NCBI GenBank assembly: GCA_019671135.1
Contig: JAHRHY010000011.1
Span: forward strand, 372,001 to 436,000
Length of the DNA: 64,000 bases
Reading direction: 5' to 3'
Source of the DNA: Linnemannia hyalina
Lineage: Eukaryota; Mortierellomycota; Mortierellomycetes; Mortierellales; Mortierellaceae
A program made the position numbers and the translations under genes. Below, in pieces: positions 47,401 through 60,300 of the stretch; position 1 is the first letter of the stretch; every line of letters starts with the position of its first letter. Under the pieces are notes generated by a model that saw only the letters and a list, made by a program, of their open reading frames with translations, was not told the origin of the DNA and did no database searches.

Positions 47401-50400
47401 AACCCCTAGTTTTTCGTTTGGAGCTCGTTCTAGCAATGCATTTGGTGGATTTGCTGCTCCTGCTACGGCACCTACGACTGGTGGTGGTGGTGGTGGTGGG
47501 TTGTTTGGTAGTGCGGCTCCTTCTACAGGTGGTAGTTTGTTTGGAAGTACAACCCCTTCCACGGGAGGTAGTTTGTTTGGAGGTGCTCCCCCTCCTGGAG
47601 GCACTCCTTTGTTTGGCGGTCAACCTCCGTCCAAATCACTTGCCTTTGGAGTCACCTCTACCCCCTCCTCTGCTGGTTTGTTTGGAACAACAACAACCTC
47701 TACCACTGGCAATATGATTGGTAGCAGCAATGTGTTTGGTTCAGCCTCTTCCACAATTGCTGCTCCTACTGGTTTTGGTGCAACAGCAGCAGCAGTAGCT
47801 TCTACTCCCTCTTCTGGTAGTTTGTTTGGTGGCGCTCCCCGTCCATCTGAATTTGGAGTTCCTGCTGTACACACTTCCGGCTTGTTTGGTGCCCCTTCTT
47901 CCAACAAGAGTATCTTTGCTCAACCGGCCACTACCACTAAAAGTGCTTTCGGAGCACCTTCTTCCACTGGTTCCATTTTTGGTGAAGTTGCTCCCACCGG
48001 TCGATTGTTTGGTGGTGCCCTTCCTCCTCCTGCTTCTGCTACTGGGTTTGGGGGGTTTGGTTCTGCAGCTCCTGCTAGCAAGGGTTTTGGGGGTTTTGGC
48101 TCAGCTGCTTCAACTACTGGCAACTTGTTTGGGGGCTTTGGTGCGAGTAACAATACTTCAAGTGCTCCAAAAATTGATCCTTTCGGTTCTCCAGCTGGAA
48201 CTAGTCTTTTCTCTGTTCTAAACGATGTTGATGTTCTTGGATTTGATTCAGGTGGAGATCAAGGTCGTGATCGCAATCGGTACTTAGCGACATCGTTGTA
48301 CTTCAACAGCGCCGAGGCTCGCGAAAAGACTGCCCAGACTGTCCAGAGCCAGTTCAAGCCCATCGATTTGACCAAGGAGATGGCCGAGACTTATTACTAT
48401 GGACGACAGGATTTCGACAAGAACCTCGGCGCAGGCGATGTTAATGCGTTCTGGCTCGACTATGCAGAGTGGGATGAATCCCTTGGAGGATCTTTCCTGT
48501 CACAGGTATAGTTATCTTCCTAACTGCTTTTTTATTGTGATAAGGACAGGTGCTTTTTGTGTTTGAGTAACATGCAAAACTTACTATTTCACACCTTTTT
48601 TCTTCCTATGAATAGAATTTTGTAGTTAATACCGATTCGTTCACGAATGCTATGGCCACCTTGGCGTTGCTGGATTTGACCTTCAAGCCCAAGGAGACCC
48701 ACGTCCGCCGCACTCCGGACAGCAATTTGGCCATCTCGTCAAATTCGCCCGCAATCATCTTCCACTCTTCCACTAAGGTACCATCAACTACTCTTCGTTA
48801 CTTTGACTTGTCGTTCTCAAAGCACAGTTCATGAAACTCACATTTTTATTACTATTATTATACCATATGTAGGAGACAAAAGAGCCCCCAGCTACTGGAT
48901 CGATTCTGGTGACCCAGCAGTATTTCTCACAGTTGGATCGCGAAGAGTACGATGCCAAACTGAAGGCCTACGTCCGTTCTTACATCCAACCTGGGGCCGA
49001 GCTCAGGCCGTTGGAGTCCTATGGAGCCCATGTGGTTCTAATGAGTACGTACCCTTGCGATCTATATTTGTTGGTATGCATCCAATTTACTTTCCTGCAG
49101 CAGCTAAACTACCATCGAAATGTCATTTTTCACTCTTTAGACGCGACACCGAACCCAATGAAGTTGCATTTGGAGGTCCAGCTCCCCGAGGGAGCAATGC
49201 CGATCTACGGCATCGAGGCAGGTCAGGACATCATGCTGGAAGCCCACGATAGCTTCCAGTACGAATACACCTTCTACTTCCCCAAGGAAGGAGACTACCC
49301 ACACTACCCCGCACACGTCTCGGACTATGACGATATCGTTGCCTTTGCCCAACCCTCGGTCCTCAAGGTTCGCACCTGTCAACCGGGTAGTGCTGTTCGT
49401 GACACTCTGGACAAGACCACTTGGAGCTATGTTCTTACACATGGAACTCAGGAGGATGTCTTGGCAAAGTTGGCAAAGGACCCTCTGGACGGTATGAGGG
49501 TTGAGATTCTGATTCCTCGCCTTTACAGAGACGCCGCGTTCTTGAGACGCGTTACTGATGTGTTAAGAGACCGACATGAGTACAATGACCGGATCTGGAG
49601 CGTCAGCTTGGTCCTCAAAGGTGAGGATAAGCTGGTGGGCGAGTATATTGTTCAGCAGCCGATTTATCATAGAGTGGGCGATTGGTTCACGTCGGCTCTT
49701 TTGAAGCGCCGGACGCGGAGTCGCTATGAGGTCAGCAATGGGGCTTTCCATTACCTTGAGTACTTCCCTCTCATCAACGCCCGAGGTACGTATCACAGGA
49801 GATTTTCCGCGTTGGTGCATTTCGCATGCTTTCATTTTACTAACGTCCCTATCTGCGTTTTTCGTTTACAAATCTAATTTTAGTTCACAAGGCGAAGCGG
49901 GACGCGACCATCCTCAACGACCGCTTCAAGGCCCAATACGACCGGTTCTTGAACCTCCTCTGCCAAAAGCCCGAGCACGATGCCAGCGACCTTCTCGTCC
50001 TGATTGTCTACCTCCTGGCCCAGGACAGGATCATGGAGGCCAAGGATCACTTTTTCACCCTGTCCAAGTTGGTCGAGGAAGAACAAACCAAGGCCGAGGC
50101 CAGGGATGAGGAACAGGAACGGGAGTTCAACGCACAACAGATCCAGTATGACTACCTGAGAGCCTACCTCAGTCTCTGTGTTGAGGTGCAGGTCGATTCT
50201 GCAGCTGCTGACCTTGAGTTGGATCTGAAGGGCATTCGGGAGATTGTTAACAAATACAGGAACTACCCCGTCAAGCGCTGGAACCGTCTTTTTAAGGACA
50301 TGAGGGTCTATGTGGAAGCTATCCAGAAGAGCGCTATCGACGCCACGGCTGAAGAGGCAGCTGATGCTGATGACTCGACAGCTGCTGCCCCGGCCGCCCA

Positions 50401-51199
50401 GGACGCCTCTAATGATGACGCCGAAAGCGCGACAGTCAAGCGGATCAAGGAGGTACCCGTCACGGTCGACTTCAAGATAGGATCTGATAGCCAGATCGAG
50501 ATCCGTCACTCTGGCGTAGACGAGGTCACGGTCGAGTACTATGTCATCGATGCCGAGACTATGTTCTCAAACTCCCCCCTGACCTTCAGCGAGCACAGCC
50601 AGGTCGAGACCCAAACTGCATCTAACAACGTCAGCGCCAGTGGAGGATCTGGCAGCACGGTCGTCGCCAGTAACAGCTACCGTCTCTTGAAACCCAACGG
50701 CATCGACAAGCACACCGTCCAACAACGCGCCCTCTCCCAGGATACACCTCTGATCGTCCCCATCCTCGAAAAGTACCGCAACACCAACCTCATGGTCTCG
50801 GTCTCGACGTCCCCTCCCACTGCGACCCGGACCTGGAAGGCCTACTACTCCCAGACGATTACCGTCCAATGCCACGAGCGATCCGGAACCATCAAGATCG
50901 CGACCAAGGCCGATACTCAGAACAAGGTCCGAAGCAGGGCCATCCGGGGCGCGTATGTGAAGGTCTATGCAGAGATGAAGCGTGGATTCCAGAACACTAC
51001 CTTCTGGAAGGACGGGTACACAGACTTGATTGGCCAGTTTGCGTATGCAGCCGTGTCGACGGGTGCAACGGATGGTGGATCTTACAATTCAGCGGTTGGA
51101 CGGACAAATGGGTTGTCGGACGTGGAGCGGTTTGTGGTGTTTGTTGATGGTGGTAAGGAGGGATGTGTCGTCAAGACAGTTCCCGTCCCTCCCCTCTAA
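41451..51199 (+). CDS. Giant macroglobulin-like protein with internal Pol II CTD heptads and FG-repeat region
   Basis: Exons: 41451-42505, 42595-42700, 42809-42981, 43099-43480, 43569-43688, 43803-43991, 44072-44355, 44490-44620, 44721-45030, 45129-45660, 45755-46513, 46613-46971, 47158-48505, 48616-48777, 48873-49044, 49141-49785, 49884-51199. All phases fit, giving 2680 residues. No signal peptide or membrane span is seen. The first 350 residues are helical. Then come beta-sandwich stretches recalling alpha-2-macroglobulin MG domains, such as [18 protein letters not shown] (about 480) and [25 protein letters not shown] text (about 615-645). Four exact heptads YSPTSPx occupy about 1436-1463, an [11 protein letters not shown] run about 1480, and about two dozen FG dipeptides about 1534-1812. 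Macroglobulin-like sequence resumes ([17 protein letters not shown]). The end has [17 protein letters not shown] and [10 protein letters not shown], a pattern I associate with macroglobulin-like proteins. Biological role unknown. Confidence 0.82.
46877..46960 (+). repeat. 21-bp tandem repeat coding four YSPTSPx heptads
   Basis: Four head-to-tail units of tat tcg cct act tct ccg plus a variable last codon (ggt, ggt, agt, aag). Apart from that last codon the units are identical at DNA level. In frame they encode [28 protein letters not shown], preceded by SSPK. This is the RNA polymerase II CTD heptad consensus inside exon 12 of the giant gene. Confidence 0.97.
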
Positions 51200-51709
51200 A
51201 GTTGTTTTGTGCCAGGGTATTATTTTTTTCCCCACTCTCCCCAACCTCATTCATTATAATCGCTCGATGAGTACAAAGAAATAAAAAAAAAAAACCTGAT
51301 TTTGTGAAAAAGAAAACAACCTACTTTCTTTGCTCGTGTGTTTTGTTTGTGTCCAGTACCCCAGGGGCACTTGAGTTTGCTACTAGTTCTTCCATGTTGG
51401 CGGCGTCTCTTGTGTTTGTCTGTTTGTTTGTACTTCATTCTGCAGACACGGATGTGTGTGCCCAGTGTGCTCCTGAACGTCATTTCTCTGTGTACCCTTC
51501 CCTTTCTCCCTTTTGTCACTTTTTCATTCGGCTGTCATCTCGTTCCTGCTTTTCTTTCTTTCTATTTCTACCTTGACTCCTTTTTCATCCATCCTCACTC
51601 CTCTCTCTCACTCCTCCCCTCCTCTTTCCTCTTCTTCCTTTTATCTCCAAGCATTGAAGAAGAACACATCGACTGCCTCCTAAGACCTGAACAGGAAATA
51701 ATAACCCCC
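51200..51709. other. Intergenic region, giant gene / CWH43
   Basis: 3' UTR with AATAAA at 51280, then a T/C-rich promoter and 5' leader for CWH43. No gene seen. Confidence 0.6.
51280..51285 (+). promoter_or_regulatory. Poly(A) signal AATAAA
   Basis: AATAAA 80 bp after the stop of the giant gene, directly followed by an A-run. Confidence 0.6.
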
Positions 51710-54700
51710 ATGGTCAACCTCTCCGACAAGAAAGAGAGCGTCCTCTCCAGGGTAAGGTTTTATCCGCCGCTAGCACCCCACCGTCCCCACATAAACGCAG
51801 TCGGGTTCATTTCTCGCTTCTCAGGAACCCGGCACTTGGGGTGGGGTCCACTTTCAGTTTGGAGGCGAAAATATGAAGGGAGGGGACGAAGGAAAGGGAC
51901 GACGGTGGTTCAACTCCATGAGACTCATTCATGTCGCTCATTCATTCATTCATTCATTCATTCATTCCTCTCTTTTTTTTTTTTTTGGGGTGAATGTAGA
52001 TTCCGGCGTCGACGATACCGTACGTCCACACTATCTTTGGAGCCTGTAAGTTATCGCTTCCCTTTCGTCCCCCGCTGAGAACAGGAATATGAATGGGAAC
52101 AGCAGGCAGCAGGAACAACAAAACTGCTACTCAGTGGATAACTGACCAACAAAGGACTGGATTATATGTTTGAGAGGAAAAGAGGGGTTTGTTACTCTTC
52201 CTTCCTTGACACTCTCCTCACGTCATTCTCGCAACTAACGTGGCTGTAAAGAAACAGGAATTGGCAAAAAAACAACTACAGCCTCCCCTATTTTGCCATG
52301 ATATCGATGGCACGACGTTATCGTTTGCAGGGCAACGCCTTTTAACGACCATATTTTTGTACATACTGGGGGGGGGGGAACGTGTTATAGCTGCGTTTGT
52401 GTTTGCGCTCATCATTGGATGTTATGGCCATTACTACAAGATTGTCACCAACGGTGTTGCCACATACCCAGACGTAAGTTGGTTTTTTTTTTATTCTCAC
52501 AGTATGAAGGTCTGCGTTAATATTGTATTTGTGGGTTAACTATTCTTCCTCGTTCACTGCGCATCAACCATCACCACCAACAAAAAAAACGGGAATCTGC
52601 AAACAACTATTTTGTACGCCATTCCGGCGTGGGATGAGATATGTGAAGGTCGCTAATTTTGTTTACATTTGTGTATCCATATGTCACTTATTAGGAATGG
52701 TTCCCGAGTGTGAGTGCCACAACAGGAGACTGGTATCCAGAGAGGAACATCTGTCAAATTCTCATTGCCCTCGCATCAGGTATGAACAGAGAGACACACA
52801 CGAAGAAAGATGCAGAGGAGAGGGTATGGAAGGAGGAGGGGAGTCCATTCTCACTCCCTTCGTCCTTTTTCACTTTTTAACTTTGTGTTTGTCGTCCTCC
52901 TTTCTCCCCTTTCTACACCAATTGACCAAGAAGAAAGTAGACTGACCTCTCCTCCACTCCTCATCCTTTATTTTCTTGATCTGCTTGTTGCCAACAAAAA
53001 CAAAAATATCTAGGCCCACGCTTGATGCTCTGCTACCTCTGGTACCTTCTCGTCCTCAGGAACGTTCCCACCAGCGGATCTGACAGCTTTGCAAAATTCC
53101 TCTTCACCAACGATGTCATCCGGACAGTCGCCTGTGGAGGCTGGGTCTATGTCACCTCCTCGGACGACCATGGCATCCACGACTTTGCGATGATTATTTA
53201 CTTACTCTGCACGATCCCTCATGTCATCGGGACCATCAAGAGCGCGCCCCAGAACCCGCGTGCTGAAAGGCTGAGACGCCAATTCGCGTATTCGTTCTTT
53301 GGTGCCCTTTTCCCGATGGTTTATTTCTTTATCCAGCACAATATCCACCGCGTCCCTGGAGGTAACTCCCTATCCTTTGTTTTATTTTCACGAGAGCACT
53401 TTTTGCTACGGTCTGACGTACTAACATATCATATCCTCTCACCCCTCAATGCCAATAGCATACACATACTACGCGCTGTTCGAGTGGTCGCTCATCTTTT
53501 CGGATTTGGCGTTCGACGCAGTGTGCATGATCGACTTTGAGGCGTTCGAGATCCGGGTGGTTGATGTCGGCATGGGCGGGAGTGGCAACTATGATGTCGG
53601 CAGCAGTTCTTTCAACGAGCTCAAGACGTTTGGGGGTGGGAGCAAGTCAAAGTCGATCGTGAGTCCTGTCAGGCTTATGGATTCGCTTTCCTTTGTTGCC
53701 GATGTCTATCTTGCGTTTGTGTTTTGGTCAATGTTGACGTCGCTGCCGTTGATGATCTGGTACTTCCCTCTCTGGCACATGGGTCTCTCGGGCTACGAAG
53801 CGTTCCTCTTCTGTAACGTCTCAGTGGGACTCTTGGGCTTTGCCTCTCTTCGACGCAAAGTCGACACATCTAGGGGTTGGTTCCACCTCGCCTCACTTAT
53901 TGGAATCTACTCTTACAAGGTCCTCGACCCAGCCTATCGTCTCATGGCGGTTGCTGCAGGAGTCTCGCTTTCGCTGTTGACTTGGGGCGCTACCTTGTTC
54001 AGTCAACGTGCTCAGAATGGACGGGCGGAGAGAGGAGTGTTGACTTTGGCGTTGGGGTTGATCCTCCATAATGTCATCAAGCAAGCTTGGTGGGCTAATA
54101 ACCCGATCTGGCCCATCATGGATGAAAAGACAGGTGGGGCTAATATGTTGGGACTTGTGGTGGGCATCTTGGCGAGCGTGCAGGTCATTCGGCGACAGGA
54201 GCCTCATGAGTACGAGGCCAAGCCAAATGAGATCCCGGGGGTTGTCAGGAAACAGCAAGGCGAGAGCTGGATCTTTTCGGCGGTTGGTGCGGGAGGATAT
54301 TTGTTCTGTCTGCACTCAATGTTTACGGAAGCTGCGACGATCAGTCGGTGGTCTTTGGGCGGGTATCCGAACACAGGACCGGGACCTATCGCGGGAGGGT
54401 TGATGGTTATTATGGCCATGGCTGGGGGATTGGCACTTTCGTCGAAACGGCAGTTGGTTACTTCTTGGATCTGGTTTGGAGTTGGGACGGTTGGCTTGTT
54501 CATCTTGCATCGTGTTGAAGGCGATGTGGGGTTCTTTGGAGGGATTCTGTTTACTGTCTTTGTGTTGTCGCTCTTCCCGACTATCTTCCGGTCTCTGGGC
54601 CGTCAATCGCCTGGTCGTGCTTTCTTGGTCACAGTCTTGGTCTACAACTTTTTGGCACTGGCTCATGTCTGGGTGGTGGCCTATGCGTTCGTCCCTGGTG

Positions 54701-55797
54701 GGGAGGTTATGCGAGAACGGACGGACCTTGTCATCTTTGCCATGCAGGCCTGTCTGGCCCTGGGGATCCACAACACTCATTCGACCAACTGGACTTTCCT
54801 CACCGAGACCCGTAAGCGGTCTGCCTTCTCGATCGCTCGCCTCTATAGCAAGGTTTCTCTTGTCGGTCTCATCCTCTGTTCTGTCTTTATTTGTCTCCGT
54901 CGTCTGCCCAGGGAGAGCCCTAAACCCTATCATCCCGAGCACCGCCTGATCACTGCAGGGATCTGGACCATCCATTTCGCGATCGACGACGAGATGCGAA
55001 ATAGTGAACTCCGAATGCGCGATGCGATCCGGGACCTCGAGCTGGACGTGATTGGGTTGTTGGAATCAGACCTCCAACGCATGATTATGGGCAACCGCGA
55101 CTTGACACAGTTCCTGGCCGAGGACCTCAACATGTACGCCGACTATGGTCCTGGCCCGACCAAGCATACCTGGGGATGCACGATGCTCTCTAAATTCCCG
55201 ATCAAACATTCCACCCACCACCTCCTCCCCTCGCCCAAGGGCGAACTCGCCTGTGCAATCCACGCAACGCTGGATGTCTACGGCAAGGACGTCGATGTGA
55301 TTGTCTCCCACAACGGGCAAGAAGAGGACCTCCGCGACCGACAACTCCAAACCACAGAACTGGGTCGAATCATGCGCGAGTCCAACAATCCGTTCCTCTT
55401 CCTTGGCTACGTCGTCACAAAACCTGGCCAAGGAGAAGAAATCTATGAGCTCTTGATGGATGGCGGGAGAATGCACGATATCGAACCCAAGGATTGGGAC
55501 CGGTGGTGTGAGTACCTCGCCTTTAGGGGTCTGAAACGGACAGGGTATGCGCGCGTCTCGCATGGTGGTATTACAGATACAGAGATCCAGGTTGGAAAGT
55601 ATGTAGTTCCTGAGGAGACGCGGGCGAGTAGTGAGCATCGGAGGATACCATTGGAGGAGTTTAAGAAGCTAGAGGCGTATGAACAAATTGAGGAGGACCA
55701 GGTTCCTGTAGGGTTGAGGTACCCGACCATGTTTTATGGGGAGGGTGTTCGTGGTCATCGATTCCATGTCTTTGATCGTCCTTATTACTATGCTTAG
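51710..55797 (+). CDS. CWH43: GPI-anchor lipid remodelling protein Cwh43
   Basis: Multi-pass ER protein that in yeast exchanges the diacylglycerol of GPI anchors for ceramide. Exons: 51710-51751, 52000-52045, 52391-52473, 52695-52779, 53014-53361, 53459-55797; 980 residues, near the yeast length. Residues 1-250 are the FRAG1/DRAM/Sfk1-type domain: PYVHTIFGA, then [27 protein letters not shown], and [16 protein letters not shown]. About 260-690 is the long multi-span region ([57 protein letters not shown]). From about 705 comes an endonuclease/exonuclease/phosphatase-like domain: [12 protein letters not shown] with the catalytic-type Glu, then [12 protein letters not shown] and a Tyr-rich end. 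The tiny first exons are supported by strong splice sites and by family matches that run across each junction. Introns 1-4 (221-345 nt) are unusually long for this window. Confidence 0.93.
51939..51967 (+). repeat. (ATTC)n microsatellite in CWH43 intron 1
   Basis: Seven copies of ATTC/TTCA, followed by a T-run and the intron 1 acceptor. Confidence 0.85.
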
Positions 55798-55893
55798 TCT
55801 TCTTTTTTGTCCTTTCTTTTATTTTAGAATATTTTCCTCCGTTCTCGTATCTTAATACATGTTGCCTATACGTTCAGTCATCGCTTGCAAAAA

Positions 55894-55899
55894 AATAAA
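55894..55899 (+). promoter_or_regulatory. Poly(A) signal AATAAA
   Basis: AATAAA about 100 bp after the CWH43 stop codon. Confidence 0.6.
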
Positions 55900-56151
55900 A
55901 GCTGTTTCTGTATCACAATAAAAAAGGAACGCGACTATGCTACCTTCCTCCATAGAATAAGATAATATGACATTGGATGTCAGAACAGAATATCTTCATC
56001 CTACATCCACACGCGACGCGACACTCTTTCAAAACAAAATGCAAAAAAAAGAATGAACTCATATATTGCCACATTTCAAGGCACGAAGCCAAGTGTTGGA
56101 TCATCAGGATGAGATCCGGGCTGTTCTCATCATAGTTCATTGTATCAAGCT

Positions 56152-56221
56152 GCGTGGTCCGGGAATCGAACCCGGGTCTACCGCGTGGCAGGCGGTAATT
56201 ATACCACTAAACCAACCACGC
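56152..56221 (-). tRNA. tRNA-Gly(GCC): tRNA-Gly (anticodon GCC)
   Basis: 70 nt, intronless. The 7-bp acceptor stem GCGTGGT/ACCACGC is perfect. A box GGTTTAGTGGTATAA and B box GGGTTCGATTCCC are present. Anticodon loop CTGCCAC gives GCC. The sequence aligns position for position with eukaryotic tRNA-Gly(GCC). No T-run of four or more follows the 3' end for about 100 nt on the minus strand. Confidence 0.97.
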
Positions 56222-57340
56222 TTTGTTGCTGCTTGATATCTATTCACAGTTTGGAAGGACTATAAACTCAAGGTTTCTAGTCCGATCTGTGGTAATGGTC
56301 AGGTGATGTCTGAGTCACGTGCTAGGTAAAGAAACTGGTATTGGGATTGAGGGAATGGGCCTGTTTCCCAGTTTAGATGTAACTTTCATGCTTCTTTGGC
56401 ATTTAATTTTTATATCCTTTTGAACGGTGAGGACTGCCCAGTGAAAGGGAGTATTAGCTTACTGCACGCACACCCACGACACAATAAATTTCTTAAAAAA
56501 ATTGGGGAATGGGCCTGGCCCGAGCGTGTGAAGAACATGAGAGTAGAGGGATTGAAGGAGGAAAAAAAAAAATCAATCCAGCCTTGAAATCAACGAAGCC
56601 TAACATAATAAAAAAGAGCAACCCCTCCTTTCCTTTCCACCCCCCCCCCCCCTCTCTTTTGTTTCCCATACTTCACACCCCACTGAACAAGTTTCACAGA
56701 GCAAACAAAAAGCAAAACCACCCAACCCGAGCGAGAATTACGTTCAACCTCGGGTCCTGTAAGAGGTACTTTTTCAAGGTATCTAGCATGAATCCGGAGC
56801 TCTTATTGAACGCTTTTTTTTTTTTTTTCCTTTCTTCTTCATCTATTTAAATGGCGAAACGCAATCTGATCGAATCGCGAAAAACATGGTACAAGAAAAG
56901 AAAAAAAAAGGAGAAGAAAGGACAGGAGTCAAAGGCAAAAAAAAAACTCTATTTAATTGGTTCGATCCAATGTACGGAGAGGTACACACATAGCTGCCGA
57001 CATAGCAGTAGCAGTAGTAGCAGTGGCGACAGTAGTACAATGTAATAAAAGTACCATTGATCATGTATCGCTCGGTATCTTAATCGCATACCAAGCGGCG
57101 TGCATCGACTTCTTTATCGATCAAAAAAAAAGATGAAGGCGACATACCTTCCTTCACACGCTAAAATACCGTGCATTTTTCGTCGATCCGATAGAGTGTG
57201 AGAGGAAGGCAGAGTGGGCTTTCGCCATTCAAGCACAAAATAGGAAACGAAGCCCCCCCTCTCCATCGCTTCACTTTAGCACGGCATGTACAAACAAAAA
57301 CAACAAATAAGGTTCGAGCGGCTCGCGATGGTGTCTTTTG

Positions 57341-57346
57341 TTTATT
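57341..57346 (-). promoter_or_regulatory. Poly(A) signal AATAAA
   Basis: TTTATT on the plus strand, AATAAA on the minus strand, 54 bp past the HRD3 stop. Confidence 0.5.
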
Positions 57347-57399
57347 TTAGTGCGCGTTGATGGTCCTGCCTAATTTTTTTGGTTTTCTAGTTATAAGTT

Positions 57400-60300
57400 T
57401 TATCCACCGGCGGCATAATAGGCAAAGCGGCCAGGTGCGTTAGGATCGCCCGGCAATCCTCCCATCGGCGGCTGCTGTTGCTGTTGCTGCTGATTGTTGA
57501 CATTGTTGTTGTTATTGTTGTTCCCATCATTGTTCTGGTTGCCTTGCTGCTGTTGCTGAGGATGCTGCTGGTTGCCGAACCTGAACTGACGAACATAAAT
57601 CAAGTACCCAACCACCATACACAACCCAATGATAACAACACTCTCCACCAACTCCTCATCATCCATAAACAACTCCTCCTCCTCTCCTTCGGCACCACCA
57701 GGCTGTCGATGATGCCTCTGTTGGAGCCCATCCACATCATCATAGTCGCCATCTTCACCTGGTCCAGCCTGCTTCTGGTTCGTCCACTTTTTCACATTAT
57801 TCTTGCCAATCTCGTTCAGATCCCATCCGTTCCCGCTGCCTTCACCACCATTGTTCTCGTTCTTGGTGGCACCCTGGTCTCCTTCTCCCTCTCCAGCGCC
57901 CGCAGCAGCATCACTACCACCAGAGGCATCCTTTTTGGCAGATCCACGTCCTGATGATGATGCCTTGCCACTGCCAATTGACCAGAACGACGATGCATCC
58001 GCGCCAGTCTCGCCTCCTGTCAAGTAGCTCCAGATAAAGCGAGCATTCAGTCGCGCCAACGACAGACTCACAGGCAAAACCGCAATCTTGTTAGTCGTCA
58101 GCGACTGGTCATACCATCGCTTGGCAAGGTGGAAATCCTAATAGCAGCAACAAAAACAACATATTTAATTAGCACTTTTAGGCCTCTCTCCTACAGCCTC
58201 ACATACACCTTCTTCACAATAAAGCAACCACCAAAAAACGTTACCTTAGCGACACCGACGCCATTCTCATGCATCCAGCCAAGATTCCACATGGCCATGG
58301 CCGAGCTCTCTGATTCGGCAGCGACTTGATAACATGCCGTCGCCCTTTTGTAGTCCTGCTCTGTGCCGATTCCCATATAGTAGTAGTCACCCATTTTGAC
58401 TCGTGCGTCCACATCTCCCTGGTTGGCTGAACGGGTCCAGTAGACCAACGCCATCTCCAAAAGTCTCGATGGACTGGCCAAACTCACAAGCGCCGTCTCT
58501 GACATCGCCATCAGTGGAGACCTCTTGGGAGACGTCAACATGGTCAGATAATGTGTGGTTGGGAGTTCTAGTACAAACGTGAGCCGACATTATCACAGAT
58601 TAATATTGAGTTGATGGTTGTAGCTGAATCTTATCAAACGGTATTAGAGCTGTGGACAAGGAACTCACCTCGGTCAATGATCCAGGCAAAGTTGGACTGT
58701 CCGATCTCAAAACCTCGCTCAGCCGCCTGAAGATATCCAATGGCTGCATACTCAACATCTCCTGCCTGGTATGCATCGTACGAATCCGAAAAGAGCGTAT
58801 CGCCCCAGTCACCTCTCTCCGCGACGTATTTGAAGTACTATTCCAAGCAAGTCAGTCGTTAGCGAAAATGGGAGATCCGTTAGCAATACCATTCTTTCAA
58901 TGCCATGCCATGAAACACGTTGGGAGCGGAAAGCGCATGCCTTTGCTTACCCTCGAGGCCTTTTCGCACTGCTTAGTCACGCCCAGTCCATCATAGTACA
59001 TCTTTCCAAGATAATACACTGCTTGAAAGTTCTGGTGACCCGCATCCCAAAAATGCTGATGAGCTTGATTGTAATTCTTTGGATCCTCTAGTGAATTGTA
59101 ACCACGGAAATCAAAAGGCGTTAATACTTGGACCGATCATTTGTTTGGGTCGCATATAGGAAACATAGCCTTGTATCAACGCGACTGTATCATACCAAGG
59201 TAGATCAAGCCCAAGTTCACCTTGGCGTCGGGGTATTTAAGCTCAGCTGCCTTTGAGAAGAACTGGATCGCGGTCGCACGATTCGCTTTGAATCCAGCCG
59301 CGCCCTTCAAATGCATGACTCCCAATGCATTGAGCGCCACAGGGTTATCCTAAAACGTTTATACAGAAGTAAATTAGGAAATGTCAGAGATCGTGTATCA
59401 AGACTGTCTTTACCACACAGCGCACACAATATTCACAAAAGGCATAGCTCGCTTACTAATATGGCAGCCTTGTTGAACCAATGCAAAGCCTCTGACTCAC
59501 TAGCCTTGAATCCTTCTCCGCGCCAATACATCTTGCCAAGCAGCGCAGCTGCAAGAGCCGCGTCTTCCACGTCCCTGATGCGGCCTTCGCGCTTTCTCTG
59601 CTCCTTGGCTTCCAAAATCGCCGCATTGGTGTTCAGCTTAGGTGTAAAGAAACTCTCCGCCACCTTCTTCAAGTATCCTCCTGCCTTGACATAGTCCCGA
59701 GGAATTGTCACTTTCACCGCGTTTCCAGTGTAGAAGAGGATCCCGAGCTGAAACTATACACATACATAAAGTAGTTACGTCAATTAACGCGCTGTTCAGG
59801 AGCAAGTTGAATCACAAGTGGCTACAAGTCGATAATGTCTTGAATTGTACCTGTGCTGCTCTTGCCTCCGGGTTATCGTGGTCGGCGATGTATCGATGAA
59901 ACTCAATGAAATCTTTGATGTTGCTAGCGAAAGCACTGTCCTCAGGTTCTCCTGGTCCACTGGCGCCAGATCCGTACGTGCCCCCATCATCGTCTGTCAA
60001 TCGTCCCTTGATGGGCGGCATGTTACGTCCCAGAGGAGGCCCGCTGATGTACATTGCATGTGCTAATGGTTGCAAAAAAGAGTGTAACTCAATGTCAGAA
60101 AGGAGTGCTGGTAATCCAGCTGCCAAAGTATTCGGGCTTAAATATTATTTTCAACTTTGAATGAGACCTACCTTTGTCGGCGGCACGCTTGTAGTAGAAG
60201 AGTGAGTCATCACAGCTCTTTTTCGTGCCAATGCCATGCATGTATTTGTACCCAAGCGTCAGCTCCGCTGCGGTGTCATTCGCCCACGCAGAAAACGTTG

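Larger units (their letters stand above)
55798..57399. other. Intergenic region around tRNA-Gly
   Basis: CWH43 3' UTR (AATAAA at 55894 and again near 55916), a tRNA-Gly gene on the minus strand, then about 1.2 kb of A-rich sequence with homopolymer runs and no supported gene, ending in the HRD3 3' UTR. Confidence 0.6.

Noticed and set aside
52362..52380. G-run shared with 2458-2470 (both preceded by TACT) as a mobile-element mark
   Set aside because: Similarity is limited to the homopolymer and four bases; flanks do not match and there are no terminal repeats.
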